Below, in pieces: positions 36,401-47,729 of a stretch of DNA of 64,000 nt (position 1 is its first letter; each line of letters opens with the position of its first letter). The DNA comes from Cryptomeria japonica (Eukaryota > Streptophyta > Pinopsida > Cupressales > Cupressaceae), in the NCBI RefSeq assembly GCF_030272615.1, contig NC_081405.1, positions 19,922,547-19,986,546 on the forward strand, in the 5' to 3' direction. A program made the position numbers and the translations under genes. Under the pieces are notes generated by a model. The model was given only the letters and a program-made list of their open reading frames with translations, made no database searches and had not been told where the DNA came from.

Positions 36401-36429
36401 TTTAAAATGAATTGCATGCAAAAAAAAAA

Positions 36430-37560
36430 GTAAAAAAAAATAGAAATGTTACTTAGGAAAAATATAAAAAGATTCTATTTACAATAGAAATGTTACTTAG
36501 GAAAAATATAGAAAGATTCTATTTACATGGGAAAAGCAAAAATAGAATAGATATGTTGTTTATATATCTAAAAAAAATTAGAAAGGTTTTATTCATATCT
36601 AGATTTTAGTTTCAAATTTGTTCTTAAATTAATTGTTTATTTATTTATAAATTATAAAAAAAATAGTTTAATTTTATAATTTAAATTGTTTTACATGAAA
36701 AAAAAAAAATTATTTTAATTTTATAATTTAAAATATTTTTCATGCCAAAAAAAGGTAAAATAGAATAGAAATGTTAGTTAGGAAAAATATAGAAAGGTTC
36801 TTATTTACATGCAAAAAGGAAAAATAGAATAGAAATGTTGCTTATATATCTAATTCAAATTTAGAAAAGTTTTATTCATATCTAGAATTTAGTTTCAAAA
36901 TTTATTCTAAATTAATTGTTTAATAATTTATAAATTAGAAACATAGTTTAATTTTAAAATTTAAATTGATTTGCATGAAAATAAAAAGTATCATGGATTT
37001 TTGTCTTTAATCATATATTTTATGTATACTTCATTAAAAAAACCTTATAAATGAAAAAATGTAACTAAAAAGAAAATAAAAATATCAATGACTCTTTAAG
37101 GTAAGACATGTAAAAGGTCAATTAAGCTTTTAGAAATTACTATTATAATTTAGGGTTAAGTTAAGATTAGGGTTTAATCAAGGAAGGGTATATTTTTTTA
37201 TTATAATTACTATTAGAGTTATGATTTGAGATCCATAAAATGGTACAAATATAATTTATATCTAAATAATTATTTTAGAAAAATAATCATTGAAAATAAA
37301 AAAATATTATTTATTAATAATTCATCATCTTAAATTTTAATAAACTATACTTAAAGTATTGTGTAATTTTGTCTTTAATGGTATATTTATGTATATTGTA
37401 TTGTGTAATTTTGCTTTTAATCATATATTTATGTATACTTTATAAAAAATAACCTTATAAATAACTAAAAGGAGATAAAAACATCAACAACCCTTTAAGT
37501 TAAAAGAGGTGTAAAAGGTGAAATGAGCCTTTACAAATTACTAATATAATCCTAATTGAA
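36430..37560. repeat. AT-rich direct repeats with about 282-bp and about 420-bp periods
   Basis: The block at about 36483-36715 recurs at about 36766-36985 (ATAGAAATGTTAxTTAGGAAAAATATAG, GTTTATATATCTA and TTTATTCATATCTAGA in order, period about 282 bp). A 40-bp unit is itself doubled at 36444-36530. The block at 36995-37160 recurs at 37410-37560 (TTGTCTTTAATCATATATTT, AACCTTATAAAT). No coding content. Confidence 0.75.
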
Positions 37561-40500
37561 CCCTAATTAACTCTAATATAACCTTAATTGAACCCTAATA
37601 ACCTAACCCTAAAATTAATCATAACCTTAATTAAACCTTATCTTGAACAACAATATAAACCCTAGCATAGTCTTAACCCTTAACTCAACAAGTGACATTG
37701 GCCTTGACCCTAATTAAACCTTTATGCTAATGTAACCAATAACTTAACTTAAGCCTAAATAAATTAATCCTTATTAAATATTAACCCTAACCTTAAACTC
37801 AAGCTTTATTATAGAACCCTAACCCTAACAACATGTTTTATCCTTGAAACCGGAACCTTATTTGAATCATAAGCATAAGCATAAGCATAAATATAATCCT
37901 TAGCCCTAACCATAACCATAACACTAATTGTAACATTAAACCTTAACCCATTTAATCTCACCCTAACCCTAACCATGATGTAAACCCTAACCCTAACCAT
38001 AATCTAAACCCTAAATCTAACTCTAACACTAACCCCTAATCCTAAACCCTAAACCATAATTATAATCCAACCTAACCTAACTTAACTTTGACCTTATCCC
38101 TAATATCTATGCTAATGTAATCCTTAACCCTAATTAAACCTTAATCGTAACCTTGAAAGTGAGTCTTATTATAGAACCCTATAATTAAACACTACCTACA
38201 ACTTGACCCCTAACCCTAAACTAAACACTAACTGTAGTTGAACTCAAATCCTAATTGAATTCTACCTGGAACCATAACCCTAATTGAACTCTAATCCTAA
38301 TTTAACCCTAACCCTAACACTATTGTAACAGAAGCATAACCTTAATTATAACCCTATTTGAAATCTATTACTAACCCTAAGTATAATTTAACCCTTGTCA
38401 AAATCAAACCCTAACTTTGACAATATCTCCAATCTACACCTAATTGAACCCTAACCATAAGTACTGACCATACTTGAAACCTAAACATAACGCAACCCTA
38501 AACCCAGTTGTAACCCTAAAATTAAACCTTAACTACAACTTGAACCCTAACCTAACCATAATTGAACCCTAGCCCTAATTATAGCCTAAGCTTAACCCTA
38601 AACAAATTCTTACTATAATTTCAATCTAAGCCTATAATTAACTCTAATCCTAGAATCAAACCCTACCTATAATTTGAACTATCATCTAACCATAATTGAA
38701 CCCTAACCATAAACTAAGCCCTAACCCTAATTGAACCACAATTCTAATCATATTCTAGCCCAAACCCTAACCCTCAATTAACTTTAATCCTAATTTAACC
38801 TTAACCCTAATGTAATAGAATCATAACCCTAATTCTAATGTTGATTGAACTCTAATACTAACCCTGACTATAGTTAAACACTTACCATAATCAAATGCTA
38901 GTCTTGATAGTATCCCTAATCTAAATTAAATTAAATCCTAACCCTAATTGAACCTTTGGGTTAACATAACCATAACCCTAATTAAACCTTAACTTTAACC
39001 TTAAAATCAAACTTTATTGAAGGAGCCTAATCCAAACATCATGCTTCATACTTAAACTCTAACTACATTTGAATCCTAACACTTACTCGAAGGGTAATAA
39101 AATCTTAATTAATTGAACCCTAACCATAAATGAAAAATTATGTGTATAGCCTTATTAAATACTAATCCTAATCTTAACATTGATTCTAATTGATCACCCA
39201 CCCTAACCCCACACATTAACCTAGAATAGTAACCTTAATCACAACCTAACCTTAACACTAACCTCAATATAGCTTTATCTCTAGCCCTAATATAACCCTA
39301 ATTGAACCCTAACCATAACTCAACCCTAAACTTATCCCTAATCTTAACCCTAACACTAATCATGATGTAAAACTAACCCTAAACAGAATCATAACAATAA
39401 CAATATCCCTAATCCTAATCCTAACCCTAACCTAACAATAACCTTGAACCCTAGCCATAGAAACAATCCTTTGTCCTAACCCTAAAGATTAACTCTAACC
39501 CTAGCAATAATCCTTTGTCCAAAACCAAAAGCCTAACCCTAACCATGGCCCTAACCATAACCCAAAACCTATCCCTATCCCTAACCCTAAGCCTATATCT
39601 TAACTCTAAACTAATATCTTAGCCCTAAACCCTAACCCTAACAATAATGTAAACCTAAGCCAACCATATACCTAAGCATAATCCTCAGCCTCAACCCTAG
39701 ATGCTAACCCTAACCCTAACTACTATATTAAATCCTATCCTTAACCATAACCAAAATGCTAAATGTAACCCTAACCCTAACCATGATGTAAATGGTAACC
39801 CTAACCCTAACTACTATGTAAACTATAACCCTAAAATTAACTCTAACCCATACCCCAAACCATAATTATAACCCTAAACGTGGGTGTAACCCAAACTCTA
39901 AACATAATTCTAATCCTAACCATGATGTAAACCCTAACCATAATCCTAATCCTTGACCCTAAACATAATCCATTAACCATAACCATAACCATAACCCTAA
40001 ACCCTAACCTTCATCATAATCCTAACAATAACCCAAACCAACCAAAACCTAACTTTAACTCTCAAATTATTGCTAAATATGACATAAACCCTAACCCTAA
40101 TCAAAACCATATTTCTAACTATGATCCTACCATGATCCTAACCTTGACCCCAACCCTAACCATGATGTAAATCTTGGCCCTACCCATTATTTAAATCCTA
40201 ACCATAACTTATCCCTAACCTTAACCTTAACCCTATCCCTATCCCTAACCCTTATTATAATCCTAACCCTAAACTTGACCCTAAACTTCATCTTACTATA
40301 ATTGAAACCTAACTATAACCTAACCTTAAATTCCACTCTAATCCTAGAATTAAACCCTATTAAACTATATTCCTAAACTTAACCCTAAACCTAATTAAAA
40401 TGTAATTTTAATTGAACTCTAATCCTTGACTAATATTAACCCTAATCTAGCCAAAACCCTAACTATAAACTTAACTCCAACCATAACCCTAACCATAATC

Positions 40501-41190
40501 CTAAACCTAAAGCAAAAGTGAACCTTGATGCTAACCCTACCCATTATCTTAACCCTAACCCTAGCCCTAATAATGATGTAAACCTTAACCCTAGCCATAA
40601 TACTAACCTTAACCCTAACACTAAACCCTAACTCTACATTAAATAATCATAAATCAAGTCGTAATCCTAACCCAACCCCAATTATAATCATAACCCTAAC
40701 CCTAACTATAATTATGGTTACCCTAACCCTAAATTTGATATAAACTATAAACATAATTGAAACACTAACATTAAACCTTAACCCTAACCATAAAATTAAC
40801 CCTAACATGGAAACCTAACCATAACCATAACCCTAATTGGAATCCTTAACTCTAACTCTAACCATAATCTGAAAGCTAGACAAAACCTTAACCTTCATCC
40901 CAACCCTAACCATTATCATCACCTTGACCTTGAAACCTAACCTTCATCACAACCCTAACCCTAACAATGATGTAAACCACATCCTTGACCATAATAGTAA
41001 GCTTAACTCTAACCCTAACCATAAACTTAACCCTAACACTAAGCCTAACCCTAATCCTAAATCCTAACCCTAAACATAATTCTAAACCTACACCAAACCC
41101 TAACCTCGATGTGAACCCTAACCACAACCCTAACAATTGTGTAATCCTTAACTCTAACCACAATACTAACCTTAACCCTAATAGTGAGCA
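37560..41190. repeat. Long degenerate telomere-like (CCCTAA) array
   Basis: About 3.6 kb in which CCCTAA and close variants (CCTAAT, CCATAA, CCTTAA, TCTAAC) dominate the plus strand. The commonest unit is the hexamer CCCTAA, i.e. TTAGGG; the plant heptamer CCCTAAA is infrequent. Two higher-order modules recur: CCTAATTGAACCCTAA mainly in the left half, and CCATGATGTAAA in the right half. G-strand variants precede it near 37150. It is interstitial: non-telomeric DNA follows on both sides. Confidence 0.93.
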
Positions 41191-41471
41191 TTAAATAATG
41201 TTTTATACTATCATTAAATAAAAGTCTAATAAATATCTTACAATTTTGTATATCAGAGATATCAATTTTTTATATGCTTTAATCTTGTAACACATAAATA
41301 TTTATTAAAAATAGTCTAAATGGATATATACAATTTCATATATCTCGACATAATAATATAATAATATTATAATATTATAATACTATAATATAATTCAATT
41401 CAAGAAAAACATACTATATAATTATTTATTGCATTTATTTTATGTTTTTCATGTTGCATCGCCCAAATGCT

Positions 41472-41653
41472 ACTAGCTTATATACCTTAAATTTTAATTT
41501 AATCTATATAAAATACACCGAGAGATATCCTTCTCGAGGCACCTATTTTTTTTAATCAATTTTACACCCTAAAGTCAAATAGGCGCCTCGAGAAGGATAT
41601 CTCGAGGCATACTTTATATAGATTAAATTAAAATTTAAGGTATATAAGCTAGT
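41472..41653. repeat. 182-bp near-perfect inverted repeat (foldback)
   Basis: Arms of 77 bp (41472-41548 and 41577-41653) match at about 71 positions, around a 28-bp loop. Each arm ends ACTAGCTTATATACC on its own strand. A smaller perfect inverted repeat, CCTCGAG with an 8-bp spacer to CTCGAGG, is nested in the right arm. No TSD recognised. Confidence 0.92.
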
Positions 41654-41659
41654 TTACTA

Positions 41660-42018
41660 TTCTAACTGGTAAAGAAAGAGGATCGAAACGAGTGCTGATG
41701 ATTCTCAAAGTGTCCCAGATCATCTATAACAAACTTCGAAAGATGGGAACATTAAAACGTCACTTTTCCTTTGACCACAATATAACAATTAATGATAGTT
41801 TATTGGTCAGATACATGTGTTACATTTTTTCTGCTAGACTCCATTGGCCACGAAAATTTCAAAGAGCCCTTCTAATTTACTTTCTGTTCTAACTGGTAAA
41901 GAAAGAGGATCCAAACGAGTGCTGATTATTCTCAAACTGTCCCAGATCATCTATAACGAACTTCGAAAGATGGGAACATTAAGATGTGTCACTTTTCCTT
42001 TGACCACAATATAACAAT
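41660..42018 (+). repeat. Direct duplication of about 130 bp
   Basis: 41660-41789 and 41888-42018 share TTCTAACTGGTAAAGAAAGA, GTCCCAGATCATCTATAAC and CTTTGACCACAATATAACAA in order, with a few substitutions. Offset about 229 bp. The dispersed repeat copy 2 (41782-41870) lies between them. Confidence 0.88.
41782..41870 (+). repeat. Dispersed repeat, copy 2
   Basis: Matches 34758-34845. Confidence 0.85.
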
Positions 42019-42019
42019 T

Positions 42020-43275
42020 CGTGTACTCCTTTACTTGGATTAGGAAAATGGGAGCTACTAAAGCACTTGCAACCTTTAACTCCAATTTTTTAAATAGTTC
42101 ACTGGATGATTCCTCCTAAAATGCCAACCACTTTTTATAGTAAATACATGTTTTGGGGGAAATCAAGCCATCATCTGTGCACTCGTGTAAAACCTAGTGT
42201 ACAAATTGAAACACGTTAGATTTCTATATAATAGACATAGGTACAAAAATAATTAGTCTTGTAATTTTGTATATCATAAACTTATTTCTTCTAAAGTTAA
42301 AACATTATATTGCAGATTGCAGTTGACAGAGAAAGTAAGACCATACAGGACAAACTCCACAAGGAATATCTGTGAATGCTGATGACTCTTGAATACGAGT
42401 TTGAGAAACCCTAAAGCAAAACTCATTCTGCAAATAAAATAACAAAAATTATATTACTGTTGCAGCCAAATATTATTCCAAATAATATAAACAACCAATA
42501 CATGAAATTAGTGAGTAGTTTTATTCAAAATCGTAAATGGGCCTGCAGTCAAACTAGGAACACAGATTTGCAACCCATCAGAGCTGACTTACCACAGGAA
42601 TGGAAATAAAGTCCCCAGTTCCAGTGCTTCTGACTTTCTCCACACTGCCATCTAGCACCAGCATATCCAATATCTGTTTTAATGTTAAACAACATGATAA
42701 TAGTCAATGGAATCAGAACTTCTTAAAAAGCGGGATTGCATCAGCATATCAATTTATCCAAGACGAGCTCAGTCTATTTATCAATTTATCATTAGATGGA
42801 TTTTTTGTGGGAAAATTAAGAAAAAGTTCAGGACCACAGAAATTATCAGTGATCCAAAGATTCAAGTCTGAGCAAGAAGATGGAGAAAACTAAGAACAGA
42901 AGTTCAAGAATTAAAGCCACATTACCAGTTTCTTCAAGAGCACAGGGCCCACCTCTACTGAATACAGGTACACCTTGGGTAGACAAAAATGCAACCCGGG
43001 TCTCTGAGTTCTGCCTGAGTACATCCCAGGTGTGATCAGGCTGTACCCGGATACCCCACACCCAGAAAACTAACAATAATAATAAACAAAAACACAAAAT
43101 GAAAAAGTCAAATAATAAAATCCTTAACTAACCATAAAAATAGCTACCTCACTACAAAAAAAAAAAGCAAACACATCCTATCTTTCTTTCCTAACTCACC
43201 TGAAAAACTCCATTCACTTGTTGCTCTAGGCTGCAAGTTTGATTTGTATTCAAACATCATGTTCTCACGATTCCT
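42020..43275. other. Unassigned sequence
   Basis: No recognisable domain, RNA or element boundary. Confidence 0.35.
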
Positions 43276-44202
43276 TGTAATGTACCCACTTTGAAATAGA
43301 ATTAAATAATAAATAGTAATAATAAAATTAAAATATTGAAAATTAAATTAAAATATAAAAAAATATAAATAATTGAAATTTAATTAATCCCTTTCAAAGG
43401 GCAGAAATAATGAAGAGTTGCACTCTTTCAAAGGGTGCTAATGGTGAAAGGGTGTGTCTTTTGCCAAAGGGCATACATGATGACAAGGTGTGATCTCTCC
43501 CTCACATTGACAAATATAAAGGGAAGGAATCAAAAGCATCTAGTGACATCACCATCGATCAGATCAGATCAGAACTGTTATTAAGTTACAAGCAGTAACA
43601 TCCTTGCTCTTGGTCGTATGCATGGGGATGTGCTTAATATGTATGCTTAATATATGAAGCCTGATAATGTTCTTATGCAAAATTTAATAGTAATATTAAT
43701 ATGGACTGCAATATGTATGACAGTCATACTTAATTTCATATATATTCATAATACATTAGAAGTTAGTATACTTATAGTCTAAATCTTGTTATTTGTGTCA
43801 GTATCCAAGAAGAATGGATTGAATTGTTTCCAAAGAAGGGTAGTCTAAACCCAATCAATAGGATCGTTCCCAAGATAGGGTAAGAGCTTGGATCCATAAA
43901 CTTTGAGGGAGCCTAATGTATTTTGGTCTCTAACCGCTTTGGTAACATAGACATCCTCTTCTTCCTTAGAACTGAAGTAGTAACAAAGGTTGACACTTGC
44001 ATTAAGAACTATGGATGATAAAATTAATTATCTAGTATGGTAGATGAACAATTTACTTATTAATAATTGATAAATTAATTATCACAGATTTGATTCATGT
44101 TAAGATAGATTTGTCTCCTAATCAATTTAGCTTAAGTAATAAGTATAGTGAAATAGATTAATTATGGTTAAAACAGGCCTAAACTTAGTAGGGGACATTA
44201 CA
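43276..44202 (+). repeat. 5' LTR of a gypsy-type element, 927 bp
   Basis: Starts TGTAATGTACCC, ends GGGGACATTACA and is followed by a PBS. About 120 bp of internal sequence follow before another LTR end begins at 44339. Same family style as the solo LTR. Confidence 0.85.
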
Positions 44203-44204
44203 AA

Positions 44205-44216
44205 TGGTATCAGAGC
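44205..44216 (+). other. PBS, initiator tRNA-Met type
   Basis: TGGTATCAGAGC two bases after the LTR end. Confidence 0.9.
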
Positions 44217-44338
44217 TTTGATCTTGCCATCCTATAGGGTAATGAGGAATCAATGAATCATTCTAGTCAATGAGAAAGACTCTAACAATATGAGTATTTG
44301 CTTGTATGCTCCATGTTTGCATATATCCATGTGTATGT

Positions 44339-45129
44339 TGTAATGTCCCCTAATGGGACCCTTGTATATTCTGTCCTAGAATCACAATTTTAGTACATAG
44401 AGAGAACAATAGAAGGACACTAATGTCAACTAAAGCTTGGTCTGGAACCTACACAACAAATTAGACAACATTTCCATTATGTCATGATAGAACATATATT
44501 CGTCATTCTTAATATATTGCAAAGTGTATATAAAGGATTCAACATCCCTTTCTCTCCCTACACCTATCCTCATATGGAGCTCAAGCACAGTCACACAAGG
44601 TGCCTCAAGTCTATCCCTCTCCAACAAGCCCAAGAGCACCAAGGACCTCGTCAACTTGGCCTCTTGGCCCACACTTGGGGTTGGCATACCTGTTGGAGCC
44701 TAGTGCTCTTGCTTTCTTGTATTCTCCCTCCATAATTGGATAGTGAGATTGAAAGGTGTTACAGACTCCGTCATATAATTTATTTAATTATTCATAATAT
44801 AATTTATTTAATCATCCTATGAATAGTTAGTGATAGATAGGCATTATTACATTGTAATACATATTGCAGTCTATATTAATACTACTATTAAATTTTGCAT
44901 AAGAATGTTATTAGGCGTCATATATTAAGCATACATATTAAGTACATCCCCGTGCATACCACCAAGAACCAAGATGTTACTGCCTGTAACTTAATAACAG
45001 TTCTGATCTGATCTGATCGATTCCATTTATTCAAATAAGATTGAGAGTGCAGAGATTTATTACTTTTTGAATAAAATTTCAATGAATTAGAATTAATCTC
45101 TATCTATATTCTGATTAATTGTTCCCAGT
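44339..45129 (-). repeat. Related LTR in opposite orientation, partial
   Basis: Begins TGTAATGTCCCC, the reverse complement of the sibling LTR end. The stretch 44855-45022 is an inverted, roughly 90% match to 43555-43730. The U3-side part differs and is split by the hAT miniature element at 45138. The right edge was not found. Confidence 0.65.
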
Positions 45130-45137
45130 GTTTAGAG

Positions 45138-46103
45138 CATAGTTGGACTACTCGCGACTCGGCTCGACTCGCCAAGCCCTTGAGAAAAAAACTCGGCAAA
45201 AACTCGGAAAAACTCGATGAAAAACTCGGCAACGTAAAAACACACTTAATTTTAATAAAAAATGCATTTTTTTTGCAAAATTTAATGAGAAGATGCATCC
45301 AATGAGTCAATAAATGATAACACAAAAGAAACAAGCTGATTCTGATATATTTAAATGCAAAGTGTCTACAAAATCGCATCCTCATGAGGAATGCTGATGG
45401 CTGGAAGCAAAATAGTAAATAGTTTTTGTAAAACCAAAAGTAAATACATCATTACAAATTACAATTACAACTTGCTCTTCCCAACTCTAGCTAAAACTAT
45501 TTACTATTCCTCTTCCTCTTCCCAGTGGAGGTCTTCCCAATTCTGAGGGTGAGAAAAAGAGGGGTAGAGAGATAGGTCTAGATCTTGGTGGAGATCTACA
45601 AACGCGCAATATTTGAAATTTCACCATTCATACTCATATTTTCAAACTTTCAACTCTAAAATGTATAATACCAAGATTTCTTCAATGCTAATTATGTTGT
45701 TATATGGAGCTTAATCAAACTCGGAGGTTAAATTTTCCCTACTTCCATCAGTGCAGTTTCCCCCTATATTTTTCGATGGTTGTTTGGAGGCAGCGCCCCC
45801 AAGTCAGGTGTTATAAAGTATAAAAAAGGAAAAAGACATATTGAAATGCCACTTATACTTAAATGTTATATTTCATGTGTATGTTCTGATGAAGAGAATG
45901 AAACTGACCTGAAAAAACAAAAATTGATAATTTTTTGACATGTTTGGGCCTCTTTTTTAGTCTAGCAGAGTTTTTTAAAGAAACTCGCCGAGTTTTTGCA
46001 AAAAACTCGGCGATTACTTGGCGAGTTTTTTGCAAAACTCTACTGCGAGTTAAAGTCATAAAAACTCGCAGAGCTCAAAAACTCGGCGAGTGTTCCATCT
46101 ATG
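45138..46103 (-). mobile_element. Non-autonomous hAT element, 966 bp, with 8-bp TSD
   Basis: Flanked by identical GTTTAGAG (45130-45137 and 46104-46111). Ends read CATAGTTGGACTACTCGC on the left and, inverted, CATAGATGGAACACTCGCC on the right. Many ACTCGGCGAGTTTTT-type subterminal motifs occur within 150 bp of each end, as expected for hAT transposase binding sites. On the minus strand, 45140-45520 matches the 3' end of the hAT relic at 30535-30881, so it is a deletion derivative of the same family. No transposase remains. Confidence 0.93.
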
Positions 46104-46160
46104 GTTTAGAGTATGCTCAGTCCCATATCTAATCATGTTATATTTATATTAATTTGCTGT

Positions 46161-46345
46161 GATTCTATGAATCTGATTAGAGTTATTATTATAATGCTGT
46201 GAACATACAGTGATACTATAAATGTGATTAAAGTTATCATTATCATGCTGTGAACATACAGTAATACTGTGAATTTAATTAAAGTTACTATCTTAATACT
46301 GTGAATTTAATTAAAGTTATTATCATAATACTGTGAATATTCAGT
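46161..46345. repeat. 51-bp tandem repeat, 3.6 copies
   Basis: Units 46161-46211, 46212-46262, partial 46263-46294 and 46295-46345, each built on AATxTGATTA(A/G)AGTTAT followed by ATGCTGTGAACATACAGT or a close variant. Confidence 0.88.
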
Positions 46346-46349
46346 GTAA

Positions 46350-47199
46350 TGGTTCATACCTGCCGCCTCCCTTACAGTTAGGGAGTTACCTCTAGTGACC
46401 GTGTGAATGCCTTCCCAAGGCAATCGAACTTCCTCTTGTGTGTCTCCTTTCCTATCGTGGTATTCTTTTCTTCCTATTCTCCATGCCCTTCTCATAATGC
46501 TTTGCTGAACCCCTCAATAAGTGTGTGGCTGGTGTACAAACTTGCATTATCAACAATAAATGTGCTTGCAATACAATCACTTCCATTCTCCTCTTTGCCT
46601 CCACTATAGCAGCACCATGCACATGTGAACAAACTCCTTATGCCTCCCATTCGTCCTTTGTTCCCGCAGAGAAATCTACATTCAACTGTTACATACAAAA
46701 TCTACAACCAAAGGCTGAATTTTAAGAGTGGCAAGAGCTCCAAACCACCAATAAAGGTTCCCAAAGGAGCCTCTTCATTCCTCACCATCACAAACCTCGG
46801 AATGCCTTCACGGAACTCAAAAAGACACCGGCTTACCTTTCAATACTTTCCCTCCAACTTAGGTGCCCATACTTGCAAGATAAACATTAAATTAAATGTA
46901 ACAAATGACCACATACCAAGAGACACCTATTGCCTCTTCCATGCTCCCACTTAGAGAATCCCATAGGTCACTCTTTTTCCACTTCCTTAAATCATTAAAT
47001 CTTATTCTAGACATCCATAAGTGGGGAAAACAATATTAAATAATTGTGTTCATAACCCACTTTTACCATAGCTAGTGGAATGCATCACCCCTTAGGAATG
47101 CATTACAAATAATGGTGAGAATTAAATATTTCAAATTATTTTATCAATACATCCGAAGTGCCTTAAGACACTTTCCAAGGATGTTGGAACCATGTCATA
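46350..47199. other. Unassigned sequence
   Basis: Contains overlapping short open stretches on both strands but no domain that I recognise. Confidence 0.35.
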
Positions 47200-47728
47200 G
47201 GATTTACAAGGTGGATGGCACCTTAATCCTGACACTAGTCAAATTTTGATTTAGATGCTTTTTAACAGTTTTTATAACTAGGGTGTATTATTGGCTATAA
47301 TTTAATTTTTTAACTAAGGTGTTTAATTTAATCAAAATAGTTTTAAAAGCACCTTAGTGTTATAGCTTGTTGGAAAGAGAATGAAAAGTTTTAAATCATG
47401 GACACATAAAATAGGGACCTTGCATATCAAAAAATTTCATTATTTTGCTAAAAAGAAGTTTTTAATTAAAAAAGTGATTTTAAAAAAAGTCTTTCGAAAA
47501 GTTTGGCAGGAAAGGTACATAAGGAGGTTTGGAGAGCTCATTTGTACTATGTAGATTATTTATTTTCTCTTTGATGAAACCCTTGTGGTTCTATGAGATC
47601 GAACTTGGTTCATTTTAGCTTTCTCGAGGACAAAAACCCTCTTCGAGAACATCAGTTTCAATTGTGAAAGATTCCCCCCTAGCTGGTTGCAGGAAAATCA
47701 TTCAGGTTTCTTGTTGTTACATCTCTCT
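47200..47728 (+). repeat. Diverged LTR-like fragment
   Basis: Resembles part of the chromovirus LTR (55443-56830) in layout: TAGCTTGTTGGAAAGA followed by a T/A-rich U3-like part and a leader with CTTTGATGAAACCC, ending TTGTTGTTACA. No PBS follows and the left edge is unclear. Confidence 0.3.
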
Positions 47729-47729
47729 T

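Noticed and set aside
37560-41190. A true chromosome end
   Set aside because: Units are degenerate, mostly hexameric, and non-telomeric DNA continues on both sides.
37809-41194. Short ORFs such as the VRVRV- and TLTLT-rich ones
   Set aside because: They are translations of the CCCTAA array in two frames, with no coding signal beyond the repeat.
46163-46345. CRISPR-like array
   Set aside because: The 51-bp units are contiguous tandem repeats without unique spacers, and one unit is partial.
46300-46960. Overlapping 60-109 codon ORFs on both strands
   Set aside because: No domain or family resemblance; several frames are open at once, which points to chance.
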